From JAFGLZ01 sp964390905 (GTDB lineage Bacteria; Planctomycetota; Phycisphaerae; UBA1845; JAFGLZ01), in the NCBI GenBank assembly GCA_964390905.1, contig CAYMLO010000015.1:1-64000 (forward strand): 64,000 nt of DNA. The letters run 5' to 3'. The notes under the pieces are model-generated. The model did no database searches. It was not told where the DNA came from and was given only the letters and a program-made list of their open reading frames with translations. Positions 37,821 to 45,653 of this stretch are shown piece after piece. Within the stretch, counting starts at the first letter, position 1. Each line of letters starts with the position of its first letter. Made by a program: the position numbers and the translations under genes.

Positions 37821-37903
37821 GGTGCACCTCCTTTCCGGCAGGATGGACCTTCTGGTACCGAAGCATACCAACGACGCTTCGCCAGGCCAAGGATCCTCCG
37901 TTC

Positions 37904-38824
37904 CTAGGCGGGCTTCCTAACGTGCTTCGGCATCTTGTAGGACTTGTCCTTGTGTTTGTCGTACACGCGGTATCCGACGGGGATGACGGTCTCGGCGCTG
38001 AAGAACGAATCGGGCACACCGGTGTTGACCTTCAGCTTGGGCTTGCCGGCCCGATCCAACTCCACCTGCATCACCATGGTGCCCTCATAGGAGGGGGCTT
38101 TCACCTTCACGGTCCCCGCCACCGGAAGCCAGATGCCCTTCGCCACGCTGGCCAGCTTGGTCACCTTGCAGGTCTTCCGGACGCCGCGGCCCGGATAACG
38201 CCAGTATTCGGTCTTGAGCAGGCTGAAGCCGCGCTGGACGTCGATCCAGTAGGTGGCCCCGACGGCCACTTCGCCCTGATGGAACGGAACCTCCAACACG
38301 TGGCAAGCGTGGCCGTTGATCGTGTCCAGCTTCGGTCGAACGCGCCCCTTGGGATCCCGCATCGCAGCCAGCAGGCTGTCCTTGTAGCTCCCGACGTTGC
38401 CCTCCGGATCGGTCCATTGCGACACCTGGAAGAACCCGGACGTGCTGGGATCCGCGTCGCGCGTCTGATCGGGCTGGATCAGTGCCGTCTTGTCGTCCGG
38501 AAAGACGATCGTACTGAAACCGCCGCGGTAAGCGGCCCGCCGATGGTGGAGGCGCTTCTCGTCGCCATCCGGCCCACCGAACCTGTAGGCATGCTCCATG
38601 TAGCACATCTCGCCCTTGAGGACGAGGCGCATCCGGCTGCGCGCGACGATGGTCCTGGGAGGCTTCCCGGAAACGTTGTACGTGAAGGTGACGTCCAGGT
38701 CCTTGATCCGACCCCGGGCCTTCTCGACGCCCGCTAGCAGCTGCTCGCGTGACAGCGTGCTCGGCTGGCTGGCCGCGCCGCCGAGCACGCAGGACACCAC
38801 GGCTACACACGCATGAGCGATCAT
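37904..38824 (-). CDS. Exported LolA/LppX-like outer-membrane lipoprotein-sorting family protein
   Basis: A 306-residue exported protein. The signal peptide is MIAHACVAVVSCVLGGAASQ, and the ATG at 38824 has GGGAGGA upstream; in-frame ATGs further upstream would add a non-signal extension. The mature part has LSREQLLAGVEKARGRIKDL and then alternating strands (VTFTYNVSGKPPRTIVARSR, RLVLKGEMCYMEHAYRFGG, NGHACHVLEVPFH, YWIDVQRGFSLLKTEYWRYP), the half-barrel pattern of LolA-like lipid-binding proteins. Distant family assignment. It follows an ABC permease and ATPase after about 100 bases, so it may act with that transporter. Confidence 0.65.
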   Translation of the reverse strand: MIAHACVAVVSCVLGGAASQPSTLSREQLLAGVEKARGRIKDLDVTFTYNVSGKPPRTIVARSRMRLVLKGEMCYMEHAYRFGGPDGDEKRLHHRRAAYRGGFSTIVFPDDKTALIQPDQTRDADPSTSGFFQVSQWTDPEGNVGSYKDSLLAAMRDPKGRVRPKLDTINGHACHVLEVPFHQGEVAVGATYWIDVQRGFSLLKTEYWRYPGRGVRKTCKVTKLASVAKGIWLPVAGTVKVKAPSYEGTMVMQVELDRAGKPKLKVNTGVPDSFFSAETVIPVGYRVYDKHKDKSYKMPKHVRKPA

Positions 38825-38921
38825 GGCTGTCCTCCCAGACGGCCCCCAGCAGGAACCATCTTGCTTGGAGTACATCAGTGTCCCAGCTTCGTAGAACTCA
38901 CGCCATGCGTTCATCCATCCA

Positions 38922-39608
38922 CTACGGCTCGATGCGACGGATGTAGTGAAGAACGCCGGAGACGAAGCAGGTAATCCCCAGCACGACACACAGCACAGCA
39001 CATAGCACGAAGTACGAGGATTCCTTGCCGGCGGTTTCGAGTCCCCTGGCCTGGTCGATGAGTCCCATCGTCACCCCGTAGACCACGACGGTGGCCAGGC
39101 CCATCATGGTGGCGATGGGCGGACTGCTCATGAACGAAGAGAAGAGCCACGACGCACCGAAGATCAACACGGAGCTCGGTGCCGTGGGAAACACGAGACC
39201 CAACGTTCTGTCCAGGGACCGGTCGCCGATGACCCAACTGCTCACACAGGCGACCAAGGCGTTGACGAACCAGAAGGCCAGACACGCCCCGATGGCCACG
39301 ATCGCCTTGCTGGCGACAGCCGGGCGGCGCGCGATTGGGAGATAGGCTACGAACTCGGCTGAGCGATCGACCCGCTCGCCGGCGATGGCGTTGCCGCCAA
39401 GAAACCCGATCGCGAGCACCGTCAGGAACAGGCTCGCGATGCTTGCCATGCGGAGAAGCTCGGCCCAGCTCTCGCTCGGGTAGACGTGCCACAGCCGCGT
39501 CCCCAGCTCCCCCACCGTCACGAACACGTAGGGAATCAGCAACATGATGGCCACCCCAACCAGGATCCGTCGGTTCTGGCGATAGTCCTTCCAGAGCAGC
39601 GCTTTCAT
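38922..39608 (-). CDS. ABC transporter permease (ABC-2-like)
   Basis: A 228-residue integral membrane protein with about six hydrophobic segments: ILVGVAIMLLIPYVFVTVGE, MASIASLFLTVLAIGFLGGN, AIVAIGACLAFWFVNALVAC, VLIFGASWLFSSFMSS, IATMMGLATVVVYGVTMGLI and YFVLCAVLCVVLGITCFVSG. MKALLWKDYRQNRRIL and GERVDRSAEFVAYLPIARRP are typical of drug or bacteriocin-immunity type ABC-2 permeases encoded next to YtrA regulators. The ATG at 39608 overlaps the ATPase stop (ATGA) and has GGAGGG upstream. It forms a complete export unit with the neighbouring ATPase. Substrate unknown; cell-envelope stress lipid or peptide export is common for this arrangement. Confidence 0.85.
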   Translation of the reverse strand: MKALLWKDYRQNRRILVGVAIMLLIPYVFVTVGELGTRLWHVYPSESWAELLRMASIASLFLTVLAIGFLGGNAIAGERVDRSAEFVAYLPIARRPAVASKAIVAIGACLAFWFVNALVACVSSWVIGDRSLDRTLGLVFPTAPSSVLIFGASWLFSSFMSSPPIATMMGLATVVVYGVTMGLIDQARGLETAGKESSYFVLCAVLCVVLGITCFVSGVLHYIRRIEP

Positions 39609-40519
39609 GCCGACGCCCTCCATCCGCGGACATAGTCCTTGAAGATGTCCTCGAGCCCAAGATCGATCACTTCAACCCGCTCCAACGCGTTCGTTGCGCG
39701 CAGACCCGCTACGGTCTCATCCGAGAAGTCCTCGACCGTCAGAAGCCACTCGCGGTCTCGCACCCGCTGCCAGATCATGCCTTCCGGCGGACGTTCCGGC
39801 GCGCTGCCATCGGACAGGACCGCTCGGATCCGCTTGGTCCGCCTCAGCAGGTCGTCCACCGCGCAGTGCACCCTCAGTTGCCCCTCGTTGATGATGCCGA
39901 TCGCATCGGCCAGACGCTGGACGTCGCTCAGCGTGTGGCTGGAGAACACGACCGTCTGCTCGCGGTCACAGATGGTCTGCAGGATCCCGTCGAGCAACTC
40001 CTCCCGGACGACCGGGTCGAGCCCCGCCATCGGCTCATCGAGGACCAGCAGTTCAGGCTCGTGCGACATCGCCAGCAGCAGCGACAGCTTCACCACCATG
40101 CCCTTGGACAACTGCTTGACCTTCTTGTCCGGGTCGAGGTCGAACTGGCCCAGCAGGTCCGCGCAGAGCTTGTCGTCCCACGTCGCATAGAACAAGCGAC
40201 AGAATCGAATCGCCTCGCGCACCCGCATCCACCGGTGGATCACCTGCTGCTCCGGCACGTAGCCCACGCGCTGCTTGAGCGCCAGACCGTCGGCGATCGG
40301 GTCGAGGCCCAGGGCGACGATCCGGCCAGCGTCGCTTTGCAGCAGGCCCATGATCATCTTGATGGTCGTGGTCTTGCCCGCACCGTTGGGGCCGATGAAG
40401 CCGAAACCCGTGCCCTTGGGAATCTGCAACGACAGATCCGCAACGGCCGTCTGCTTGCCGAAATGCTTCGTCACGCCGGCCAACTCAACGGTGGATTCCG
40501 ATGACTCGCCCGTTGTCAT
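39605..40519 (-). CDS. ABC transporter ATP-binding protein
   Basis: Cytoplasmic ATPase subunit of 304 residues. The nucleotide-binding domain has Walker A GPNGAGKTTTIKMI (about 42), Q-loop VGYVPEQQVIHRWM, signature LSKGMVVKLSLLLAMS, Walker B ELLVLDEPMAGLDP and the switch His in VVFSSHTLSDV. The signature reads LSKGM rather than LSGGQ, as is frequent in YtrB-type ATPases. The last 80 residues form an accessory domain. Its start overlaps the GntR regulator stop (ATGA) and its end overlaps the permease start, so regulator, ATPase and permease are translated as one coupled unit. Confidence 0.95.
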   Translation of the reverse strand: MTTGESSESTVELAGVTKHFGKQTAVADLSLQIPKGTGFGFIGPNGAGKTTTIKMIMGLLQSDAGRIVALGLDPIADGLALKQRVGYVPEQQVIHRWMRVREAIRFCRLFYATWDDKLCADLLGQFDLDPDKKVKQLSKGMVVKLSLLLAMSHEPELLVLDEPMAGLDPVVREELLDGILQTICDREQTVVFSSHTLSDVQRLADAIGIINEGQLRVHCAVDDLLRRTKRIRAVLSDGSAPERPPEGMIWQRVRDREWLLTVEDFSDETVAGLRATNALERVEVIDLGLEDIFKDYVRGWRASA

Positions 40520-40953
40520 GACTCGTCCCTCGCTTCGGGCGACGTATCGCCCCGGGCATCGGCCCGGTCGGTTTGCTCCGACCCGTCGGCGGCGGCCATG
40601 GCGTTGCGGAAGATCGACTCGATCCGGTCGTCCGGCAGGCGGGCCGTCTTGCCGACCTGGATGCCGTCGGTGAATCTGGCTTGGACGGCCGCCGCCGATC
40701 TGCTCTGGGCCGACGCATCCCCGTCCTCGGTCACGAACACCCCGCGGCCCTTACGGGTCTTGACCAACCCCTGCCGCTCGAGCTCCTGGTACGCCCGCTG
40801 GACCGTGTTCGGGTTGACCAGCAGCTCGACCGCCAGCGCCCGAATCGACGGGAGCGCCTCGCCGGGCCGATGCACCCCCGCAGCCACCGACCCGCGGATG
40901 TGCTCCACGATCTGCTCGTAGATGGGCACGTGAAGATTCGGGTCGACAGACAT
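40516..40953 (-). CDS. GntR-family (YtrA type) transcriptional regulator
   Basis: A 145-residue regulator with an N-terminal winged helix (LHVPIYEQIVEHIRGSVAAG, GEALPSIRALAVELLVNPNT, VQRAYQELERQGLVKTRKGR, GVFVTED) and only a short helical C-terminal part, the hallmark of the YtrA subfamily, which lacks a large ligand domain. It is the first gene of the ABC operon and so most likely its autorepressor. A perfect seven-base inverted repeat about 30-50 bases upstream of the start is the probable operator. Confidence 0.93.
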   Translation of the reverse strand: MSVDPNLHVPIYEQIVEHIRGSVAAGVHRPGEALPSIRALAVELLVNPNTVQRAYQELERQGLVKTRKGRGVFVTEDGDASAQSRSAAAVQARFTDGIQVGKTARLPDDRIESIFRNAMAAADGSEQTDRADARGDTSPEARDES

Positions 40954-40980
40954 GGGCGGGGGAACTCCTGGATACCGACC

Positions 40981-41006
40981 TACTGTATTAGATACCTAGT
41001 ACAGTA
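40981..41006. promoter_or_regulatory. Palindromic operator of the YtrA-type regulator
   Basis: TACTGTA at 40981-40987 and TACAGTA at 41000-41006 form a perfect inverted repeat with a 12-base spacer in an AT-rich pocket upstream of the GntR gene. The spacer contains TAGATACCTAG and overlaps likely -10 elements, so binding would block transcription. YtrA-family regulators bind such sites near their own promoters. Confidence 0.6.
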
Positions 41007-41130
41007 TAGCACACGGTCTCGAAGAAGCAAGCGGCAAATCCGAGGAGACCCGTAACGTATTATTTGGAAACGTCTTACTAACTCGCTGACGCAGAGGCGC
41101 GCCGCCGCTGACCGGGCACGGCCCCAGAAC

Positions 41131-42294
41131 TCATTGACCCAGAAGCGTTTGCTCGCTCACGCGGAAGAGCACGGGAGCCACGCGCTTCCACCCCCCCATG
41201 ACGTGATTGCAGCCGACCAGGAGTTGGCCGGGCTTGTGCTCCAGGATGAACGGGTATGAGAGCTGCATCGATCGGGCACATTCCACGGGCCGGGTCCAGG
41301 ACTCCCCGTCGTCCTCGGACAGTGCCATCGAAAGCGTATCCCGACCGCGGGTGGTGGCCATCGTGTTGTTCCAGACCAGCACAAGCCGGCCGCTCTTCAG
41401 ACGGGTGATGTAGGCCGGCGCGCTCGGGCTGCCGATGGGCGTTGGCGTGGCCTCGCACCAGGTCATCCCGTTATCGGTTGAAAACGACTGCCAGAACCGA
41501 CCCTTCGCCGTGCGGATGAGCATCCAGATCCGGCCGTCCTTCAGTTGCACGACGGTCGGCTCGATCGCACCGGCGTGGTCGCCGTGTCCGCCGAGGTCGA
41601 TGTTCGTGCTGAGCTTCCAGTCTTTCCCGGCGTCGGCCGACACGACACAGGCACTCACCAGGCGACCTGGGTTCGGCACGACGTAGCTGAACGGCACGAC
41701 GATGTGCCCGGCCGTGGTCTCGAGCGCACCGTTCGTCGCGCCGGTGTACCCCTTCCAGATCATTTGACGATTCGTCCACGTCTTGCCGTCGTCGGTGCTG
41801 CGCGTGCACCACAGATCGCTGCGGGTGGCCTCCATGTCCGGCTGGCCGCCGCGCCACGCGCTGCGATAGAAGCCCATGTAGAAGACCCAGAGCGTTCCGT
41901 CGCGCGTCCGCAGGATCGAGCCTCCGCAGGCCTGGCACTCGGGATGGTGGATGATCTCGCGTTCAGGTCCCCACGTCTTGCCACCGTCGGCCGACACACA
42001 CGCGTAGATTCGGGTTGCGCCGGGCTTCTGCCCGTGTGGGGTGACCGGGCCCGAGTAGGTGGTCAGAATCCGCCCATCGCTCAGCAGGGCCGACGCGCCA
42101 CCGGTGCAAAACGGATGCGCCACCTTCGGGCTGCAGAGCATGACGCCCTTCTGCGTCCATATCTCTGCCATCGCAGTGTCCTTTCGCGGCTTGGCCGCCT
42201 TCTTCGCTTGGCGTCCTTCGCCGGACGCTGCCCCCGCAGACCACACGGCGACGAGGACCCCCGCACACACAAGACGCCCAGGCACGTTGAACAT
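41131..42294 (-). CDS. Secreted sialidase/BNR-repeat protein
   Basis: Exported six-bladed beta-propeller protein of 387 residues. Signal peptide MFNVPGRLVCAGVLVAVWSA; the ATG at 42294 has GGGAGAG upstream. Five Asp-box repeats are visible: SADGGKTWG, STDDGKTWT, SADAGKDWK, STDNGMTW and SEDDGESWT. The Arg triad of true exo-sialidases is not clearly identifiable, and many planctomycete members act on other glycans or only bind, so sialidase activity is unproven. It stands alone, with its promoter region facing the next, divergent gene. Confidence 0.85.
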   Translation of the reverse strand: MFNVPGRLVCAGVLVAVWSAGAASGEGRQAKKAAKPRKDTAMAEIWTQKGVMLCSPKVAHPFCTGGASALLSDGRILTTYSGPVTPHGQKPGATRIYACVSADGGKTWGPEREIIHHPECQACGGSILRTRDGTLWVFYMGFYRSAWRGGQPDMEATRSDLWCTRSTDDGKTWTNRQMIWKGYTGATNGALETTAGHIVVPFSYVVPNPGRLVSACVVSADAGKDWKLSTNIDLGGHGDHAGAIEPTVVQLKDGRIWMLIRTAKGRFWQSFSTDNGMTWCEATPTPIGSPSAPAYITRLKSGRLVLVWNNTMATTRGRDTLSMALSEDDGESWTRPVECARSMQLSYPFILEHKPGQLLVGCNHVMGGWKRVAPVLFRVSEQTLLGQ

Positions 42295-42605
42295 GACACT
42301 CTCCCTGCCGCTGGATAAGGGGCCCTCTGATCCGGGACGTTTCCCTCCGTCTTCCGAAATCGCTGCCCTCACGCGGTCAACAGACAGAGATGATAACAGG
42401 GATTCGCCCCCGGCTCACACAACATGCCGGCACGTTCGGCCTTCGAGTCATTCCTCGCGCTGCACCATCGAGGAAGGGGAGGAAACTCTGGCAGGACTTG
42501 GTATCATCCGTGGGGCAGGCGACGAGGGCCTCCTGCGCTACGCGCCGCTGGGGCCAATCCAGGGCGATGGCAGCGCTATCCGACACATGCTAAAGGAACG
42601 CGACC

Positions 42606-43598
42606 ATGCACACCTCCGAAGGGACGAGCCGACGCGAGTTTCTGCGCGATGTGGCGGCGGCTGCGGCCGTTGGCGCCGTGGGCGCACCGTTGCGGGCTGA
42701 ATCGCAGGACGCGGCCAAGAAGCCCGAATGGCCCATCGCCTGCCGCGATGCCATCCTGCGCCACGCGGGCGAGCCGGACATGTGGTCGGCGATGCGGGCG
42801 ACGGGCGTCGACGGCGCGGAGGTCATGGTCCGACTGGACGGCTCGCTGCCCTACGTGGGGCCGAAGGGCACGGTTCACTCGATCGCTGGCCCTGACGGCG
42901 TCAAGAAGCTCGGCGACGAGGTCCGGAGGCACAAGCAGCACATCGCGGCGTTCTGCACGCTCAACCGCTACGACGAGCATCGCGAGCAGGAGATCGCGAT
43001 CACGATCAAGGCGGCCCGCGCCGCAGCGGAGATCGGCGTCCCCGTCGTGCGCATCGACCTGGTCCCCAGCAAGATCAAGGACGCCGACGCGTTCGTCCGC
43101 TTCTCGATCGCGGTCGGCAGGGAGCTCGTCGACGCAACGAAGGACCTGCCCGTGCGGTTCGGCGTCGAGAACCACGGCACGACGACGAACCGGCCGGACT
43201 TCCTGCGGAGGGTCTTTGACGGCGTCGGCACGAAGCGGTTCGGTATCACGCTGGACGTGGGCAACTTCTACTGGTTCGGGCACCCGCTCTCGAAGCTCTA
43301 CGACATCTACACGGAATTCGCCCCGTGGGCATGCCACTTCCACGCCAAGAGCATCCGCTATCCGCAGGCCGATCGGGAACGGCAGCGCAAGCCCGGCTGG
43401 AAGTACCGCGAGTGCCGCTGCCCGGTCTACGAAGGCGACATCGACTACCAACGGGTGGTCGCCATCCTGTGCAAGAGCAACTACCGCGGCGACCTCTGCA
43501 TCGACGACGAGTCGATCGGCACGTTCCCCAAGGCCCAACAGCGTGAGGTCCTGAAGAAGGACGCCGATTTCCTCCGAGGGATTGCCCGGTCGGGATAG
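42606..43598 (+). CDS. Tat-exported sugar phosphate isomerase/epimerase-like protein
   Basis: A 330-residue xylose isomerase-like TIM-barrel protein with a Tat signal (SRREFLRDVAAAAAVGAVGA). Barrel blocks include MWSAMRATGVDGAEVMVRLD, IGVPVVRIDLVP, VRFGVENHGTTTNRPDFLRR (metal-site Glu), RFGITLDVGNFYWFGHPLSK, ACHFHAKSIRY and the final DLCIDDESIGTFPKAQQREV. The Glu, Asp, His and Glu positions of the metal site appear intact. It parallels the protein at 30499-31428 but the two are not close copies. The downstream methyltransferase gene is 48 bases away on the same strand. Substrate unknown. Confidence 0.87.
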   Translation: MHTSEGTSRREFLRDVAAAAAVGAVGAPLRAESQDAAKKPEWPIACRDAILRHAGEPDMWSAMRATGVDGAEVMVRLDGSLPYVGPKGTVHSIAGPDGVKKLGDEVRRHKQHIAAFCTLNRYDEHREQEIAITIKAARAAAEIGVPVVRIDLVPSKIKDADAFVRFSIAVGRELVDATKDLPVRFGVENHGTTTNRPDFLRRVFDGVGTKRFGITLDVGNFYWFGHPLSKLYDIYTEFAPWACHFHAKSIRYPQADRERQRKPGWKYRECRCPVYEGDIDYQRVVAILCKSNYRGDLCIDDESIGTFPKAQQREVLKKDADFLRGIARSG

Positions 43599-43646
43599 CC
43601 GAATGGAGCGTCACGACGCATGGTCGGTCAAGGCGCATGAGACGCC

Positions 43647-44273
43647 ATGTCAGACGCAAGCGACTACGACCGCAAGGCGGAGGAGTACAACTGGCGGGGG
43701 CCTGAAGTCACGCTTGGCCTCGCGTACGCCTTTGTTCGGCCCGGAGAGTCGGTGCTCGACGTCGGCATCGGCACGGGCCTTGGTTCATTTCTGTTCCACG
43801 AAGCCGGCCTGCGCGTGTACGGCATGGACCACTCGGCGCAGATGCTGGACGCCTGCAGACAGAAGCAGTTCGCGACCGACCTCAAACAGCACGACCTGAC
43901 GGTCCGGCCCTATCCCTACGAGACGGCGTCCATGGACCACGCGATCTGCATCGGCGTGCTCCATTTCTTTGGGGATCTGCGCCCGGTCTTCGGAGAGGTC
44001 ACGCGCATTGTGCGCGACGACGGCATCTTCGTCTTCATCGTAGAAGATCGCGCCCCCGCAGAAGAGGCCGAGTACGTGTTGGGCCCGGAGTACACGGAAA
44101 CGGGTTCGAGCGTCACGATGTACCGACACGGTACGGAGGAGATTGGCGAGCTCGTGGGCGATCACGAATTCGTGCTGGTGCGGAGCCTCGAATTCACCAT
44201 GCCGATGGACCGCGAAGGAACCGAGACCTTCCGCGCCAAGGCTTACGTCGCAAGAAGGAAGCGACGCACCTAG
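43647..44273 (+). CDS. SAM-dependent class I methyltransferase
   Basis: A 208-residue soluble methyltransferase. Motif I is ESVLDVGIGTGLGSFLF (about 35), the acidic loop is RVYGMDHSAQMLDACR, motif II is YETASMDHAICIGVLHFFGD and motif III is GEVTRIVRDDGIFVFIVEDR. The start YDRKAEEYNWRGPEVTLGLA is typical of the UbiE/SmtA-like group. No substrate can be inferred from the neighbours, an isomerase-like protein and a toxin-antitoxin pair. Confidence 0.9.
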   Translation: MSDASDYDRKAEEYNWRGPEVTLGLAYAFVRPGESVLDVGIGTGLGSFLFHEAGLRVYGMDHSAQMLDACRQKQFATDLKQHDLTVRPYPYETASMDHAICIGVLHFFGDLRPVFGEVTRIVRDDGIFVFIVEDRAPAEEAEYVLGPEYTETGSSVTMYRHGTEEIGELVGDHEFVLVRSLEFTMPMDREGTETFRAKAYVARRKRRT

Positions 44274-44384
44274 TGAGATGGTGTGTCAAGAAGCGCGCTG
44301 CGGGGCTGCTCGGCTCAAACAGGTTGTCTGGCATCACTGGGAACGAGGGGGACCACGTCCGCTACCGGGCCTGACGGGACGCTT

Positions 44385-44636
44385 CTACCTGTACACGTCT
44401 TTGCGGTGGCCGATCCGCAGGATCAGGACGTCGCTCTCGACGATGGCGAAGATCACACGGGAATCCCCGACACGATACTTGCGCAGTCCAGCAAACTCGC
44501 CCTTGAGAGGTGGGAACCGCTCCGGGGTGTCCGAGAGGTCCTCCTCGAGCTGATCAAGGACGCGCTTGGCCACGGTCTTGCTCAGCTTCTTGAGGTCGCG
44601 CCTAACCGAACGCTTGTAGACGATGCTATAGGCCAA
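44385..44636 (-). CDS. RelE/ParE-family toxin
   Basis: An 83-residue RelE-fold protein: YSIVYKRSVRRDLKKLSKTV, then KGEFAGLRKYRVGDSRVIFA and VLILRIGHRKDVYR at the end, the classical RelE pattern with Arg residues that in RelE cleave ribosome-bound mRNA. It overlaps the end of the antitoxin gene by 11 bases, as is usual for type II modules. A gyrase-targeting ParE activity cannot be excluded from sequence alone. Confidence 0.92.
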   Translation of the reverse strand: MAYSIVYKRSVRRDLKKLSKTVAKRVLDQLEEDLSDTPERFPPLKGEFAGLRKYRVGDSRVIFAIVESDVLILRIGHRKDVYR

Positions 44637-44841
44637 GCGAGCCCCTTAGCTCTTCACCACTCACCACGGCGTCGGAAGGGTCGCGGAGACGGTCGAGCGC
44701 AATCTGGAGGTCCGCGAAATCCTCTAGGTAGGCCTCTATCGCCTTCTGCACGATGAAGGACTTCGGCCTGTCCACTTCCCTGGCCACCTCGGCGAGCTTC
44801 CCGGCCAAGGTGTCGGATAGGCGGACCGAAATCGTAGCCAT
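44626..44841 (-). CDS. Ribbon-helix-helix antitoxin
   Basis: A 71-residue antitoxin: MATISVRLSDTLAGKLAEVA is the ribbon and first helix, DRPKSFIVQKAIEAYLEDFA the second helix. The C-terminus (DAVVSGEELRGSLGL) is the toxin-binding tail. It precedes the RelE-like gene, with overlap, and would autoregulate through the inverted repeat at 44868-44886. Confidence 0.92.
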   Translation of the reverse strand: MATISVRLSDTLAGKLAEVAREVDRPKSFIVQKAIEAYLEDFADLQIALDRLRDPSDAVVSGEELRGSLGL

Positions 44842-44867
44842 GTGTCACCTCGTGTCCTACAATGTAA

Positions 44868-44886
44868 TACACTTAGATACAGTGTA
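44868..44886. promoter_or_regulatory. Operator candidate of the toxin-antitoxin operon
   Basis: TACACT (44868-44873) and AGTGTA (44881-44886) form a perfect six-base inverted repeat with a seven-base spacer, 27 bases upstream of the antitoxin start. It overlaps AT-rich promoter-like sequence and is the expected target of the ribbon-helix-helix protein. Confidence 0.5.
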
Positions 44887-45052
44887 CACAGATCGGGCTC
44901 GGGCGTCAAGCGGGTCCGAGGAATAGTCCACGGCGAGAAGGGCAGCGGGTGCCGCTAGCCCGAGACCAGGGGCTTTCATCCCGTCTACTGATGGTATACT
45001 GTAGATACACCGCCAGCGCCGCGTCTGGGGGTCATCGTTGCGGAGGCCGATG

Positions 45053-45280
45053 ATGACGAGCAAGCCGAGCAGGAGGCGGGAGGCGAGCATCGTTGGGGGA
45101 CTCATCGCCGCGTGCATACTGGTCGCCGGCTGCCAGTCGCAGGAGAAGCGGGCCTGCACCGTCGGGCGCGTGCCGCAAGGCGACGACGTCGCCGTCAGGG
45201 CGCCCGGTACGGCCGTCGACGTCACGGATGACGGCGTGTACGTCGATGCCCCCTTCGTCAACGTCCGCGTGCGTCGGTGA
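45053..45280 (+). CDS. Small lipoprotein of unknown function
   Basis: A 75-residue protein with a lipoprotein signal: basic start MTSKPSRRREASIVGGLIAA and lipobox LVAGC (Cys at about 27). The mature part is short and strand-rich (DDVAVRAPGTAVDVTDDGVY, VDAPFVNVRVRR). GGAGG at 45042-45046 fits the second of two tandem ATGs. It lies about 110 bases before another small putative lipoprotein, so they may be cotranscribed. No family recognised. Confidence 0.65.
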   Translation: MTSKPSRRREASIVGGLIAACILVAGCQSQEKRACTVGRVPQGDDVAVRAPGTAVDVTDDGVYVDAPFVNVRVRR

Positions 45281-45387
45281 AGGCGGCCCCATGGTAAGAT
45301 GTCGCTTGTCCATCTGGGACGCCGTCGCGTGGTCGGGCCAGGACGAAGGGGAGACGGCCAGGCTGCAGATAGCCAGGAGGCATTCCT

Positions 45388-45609
45388 GTGAACGCTCCAA
45401 CCAAGACAGTCTTCCTGCTCGGGTGGACGGTCGCGGTCATCGCCGTACTGACCGTTGTGGGGTGCTGCGCTCTTTGCGCCCTGTGTGATGACGGAGCCGA
45501 CCCGAACGAATCCCTGGGAGCGCGGGGCTCATTCCCAAACGACATCCTCGGGCCGATTGACCCCAACGAGCTGCCTGACCCCAACAAGGAAACCGAACCG
45601 ATCCGCTAA
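45388..45609 (+). CDS. Small putative lipoprotein or membrane protein
   Basis: A 73-residue protein from a GTG start with AGGAGG eight bases upstream. One hydrophobic segment (TVFLLGWTVAVIAVLTVVGC) ends in a lipobox-like VVGC, followed by CALCALCDD and a Pro/Asn/Asp-rich tail with repeated DPNE-type units (DPNESLG, DPNELPDPNKE). Five cysteines near the membrane boundary are unusual. No family recognised. Confidence 0.6.
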   Translation: MNAPTKTVFLLGWTVAVIAVLTVVGCCALCALCDDGADPNESLGARGSFPNDILGPIDPNELPDPNKETEPIR

Positions 45610-45653
45610 CCGCGCATGCGTGGCAAGGCGCGGTCCGCTTGCGTAGGATGATC

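Noticed and set aside
42424..43554. 376-codon plus-strand frame overlapping the isomerase-like gene
   Set aside because: It is out of frame with the Tat signal and barrel motifs and is Arg/Ser-rich throughout, as expected for a shifted frame.
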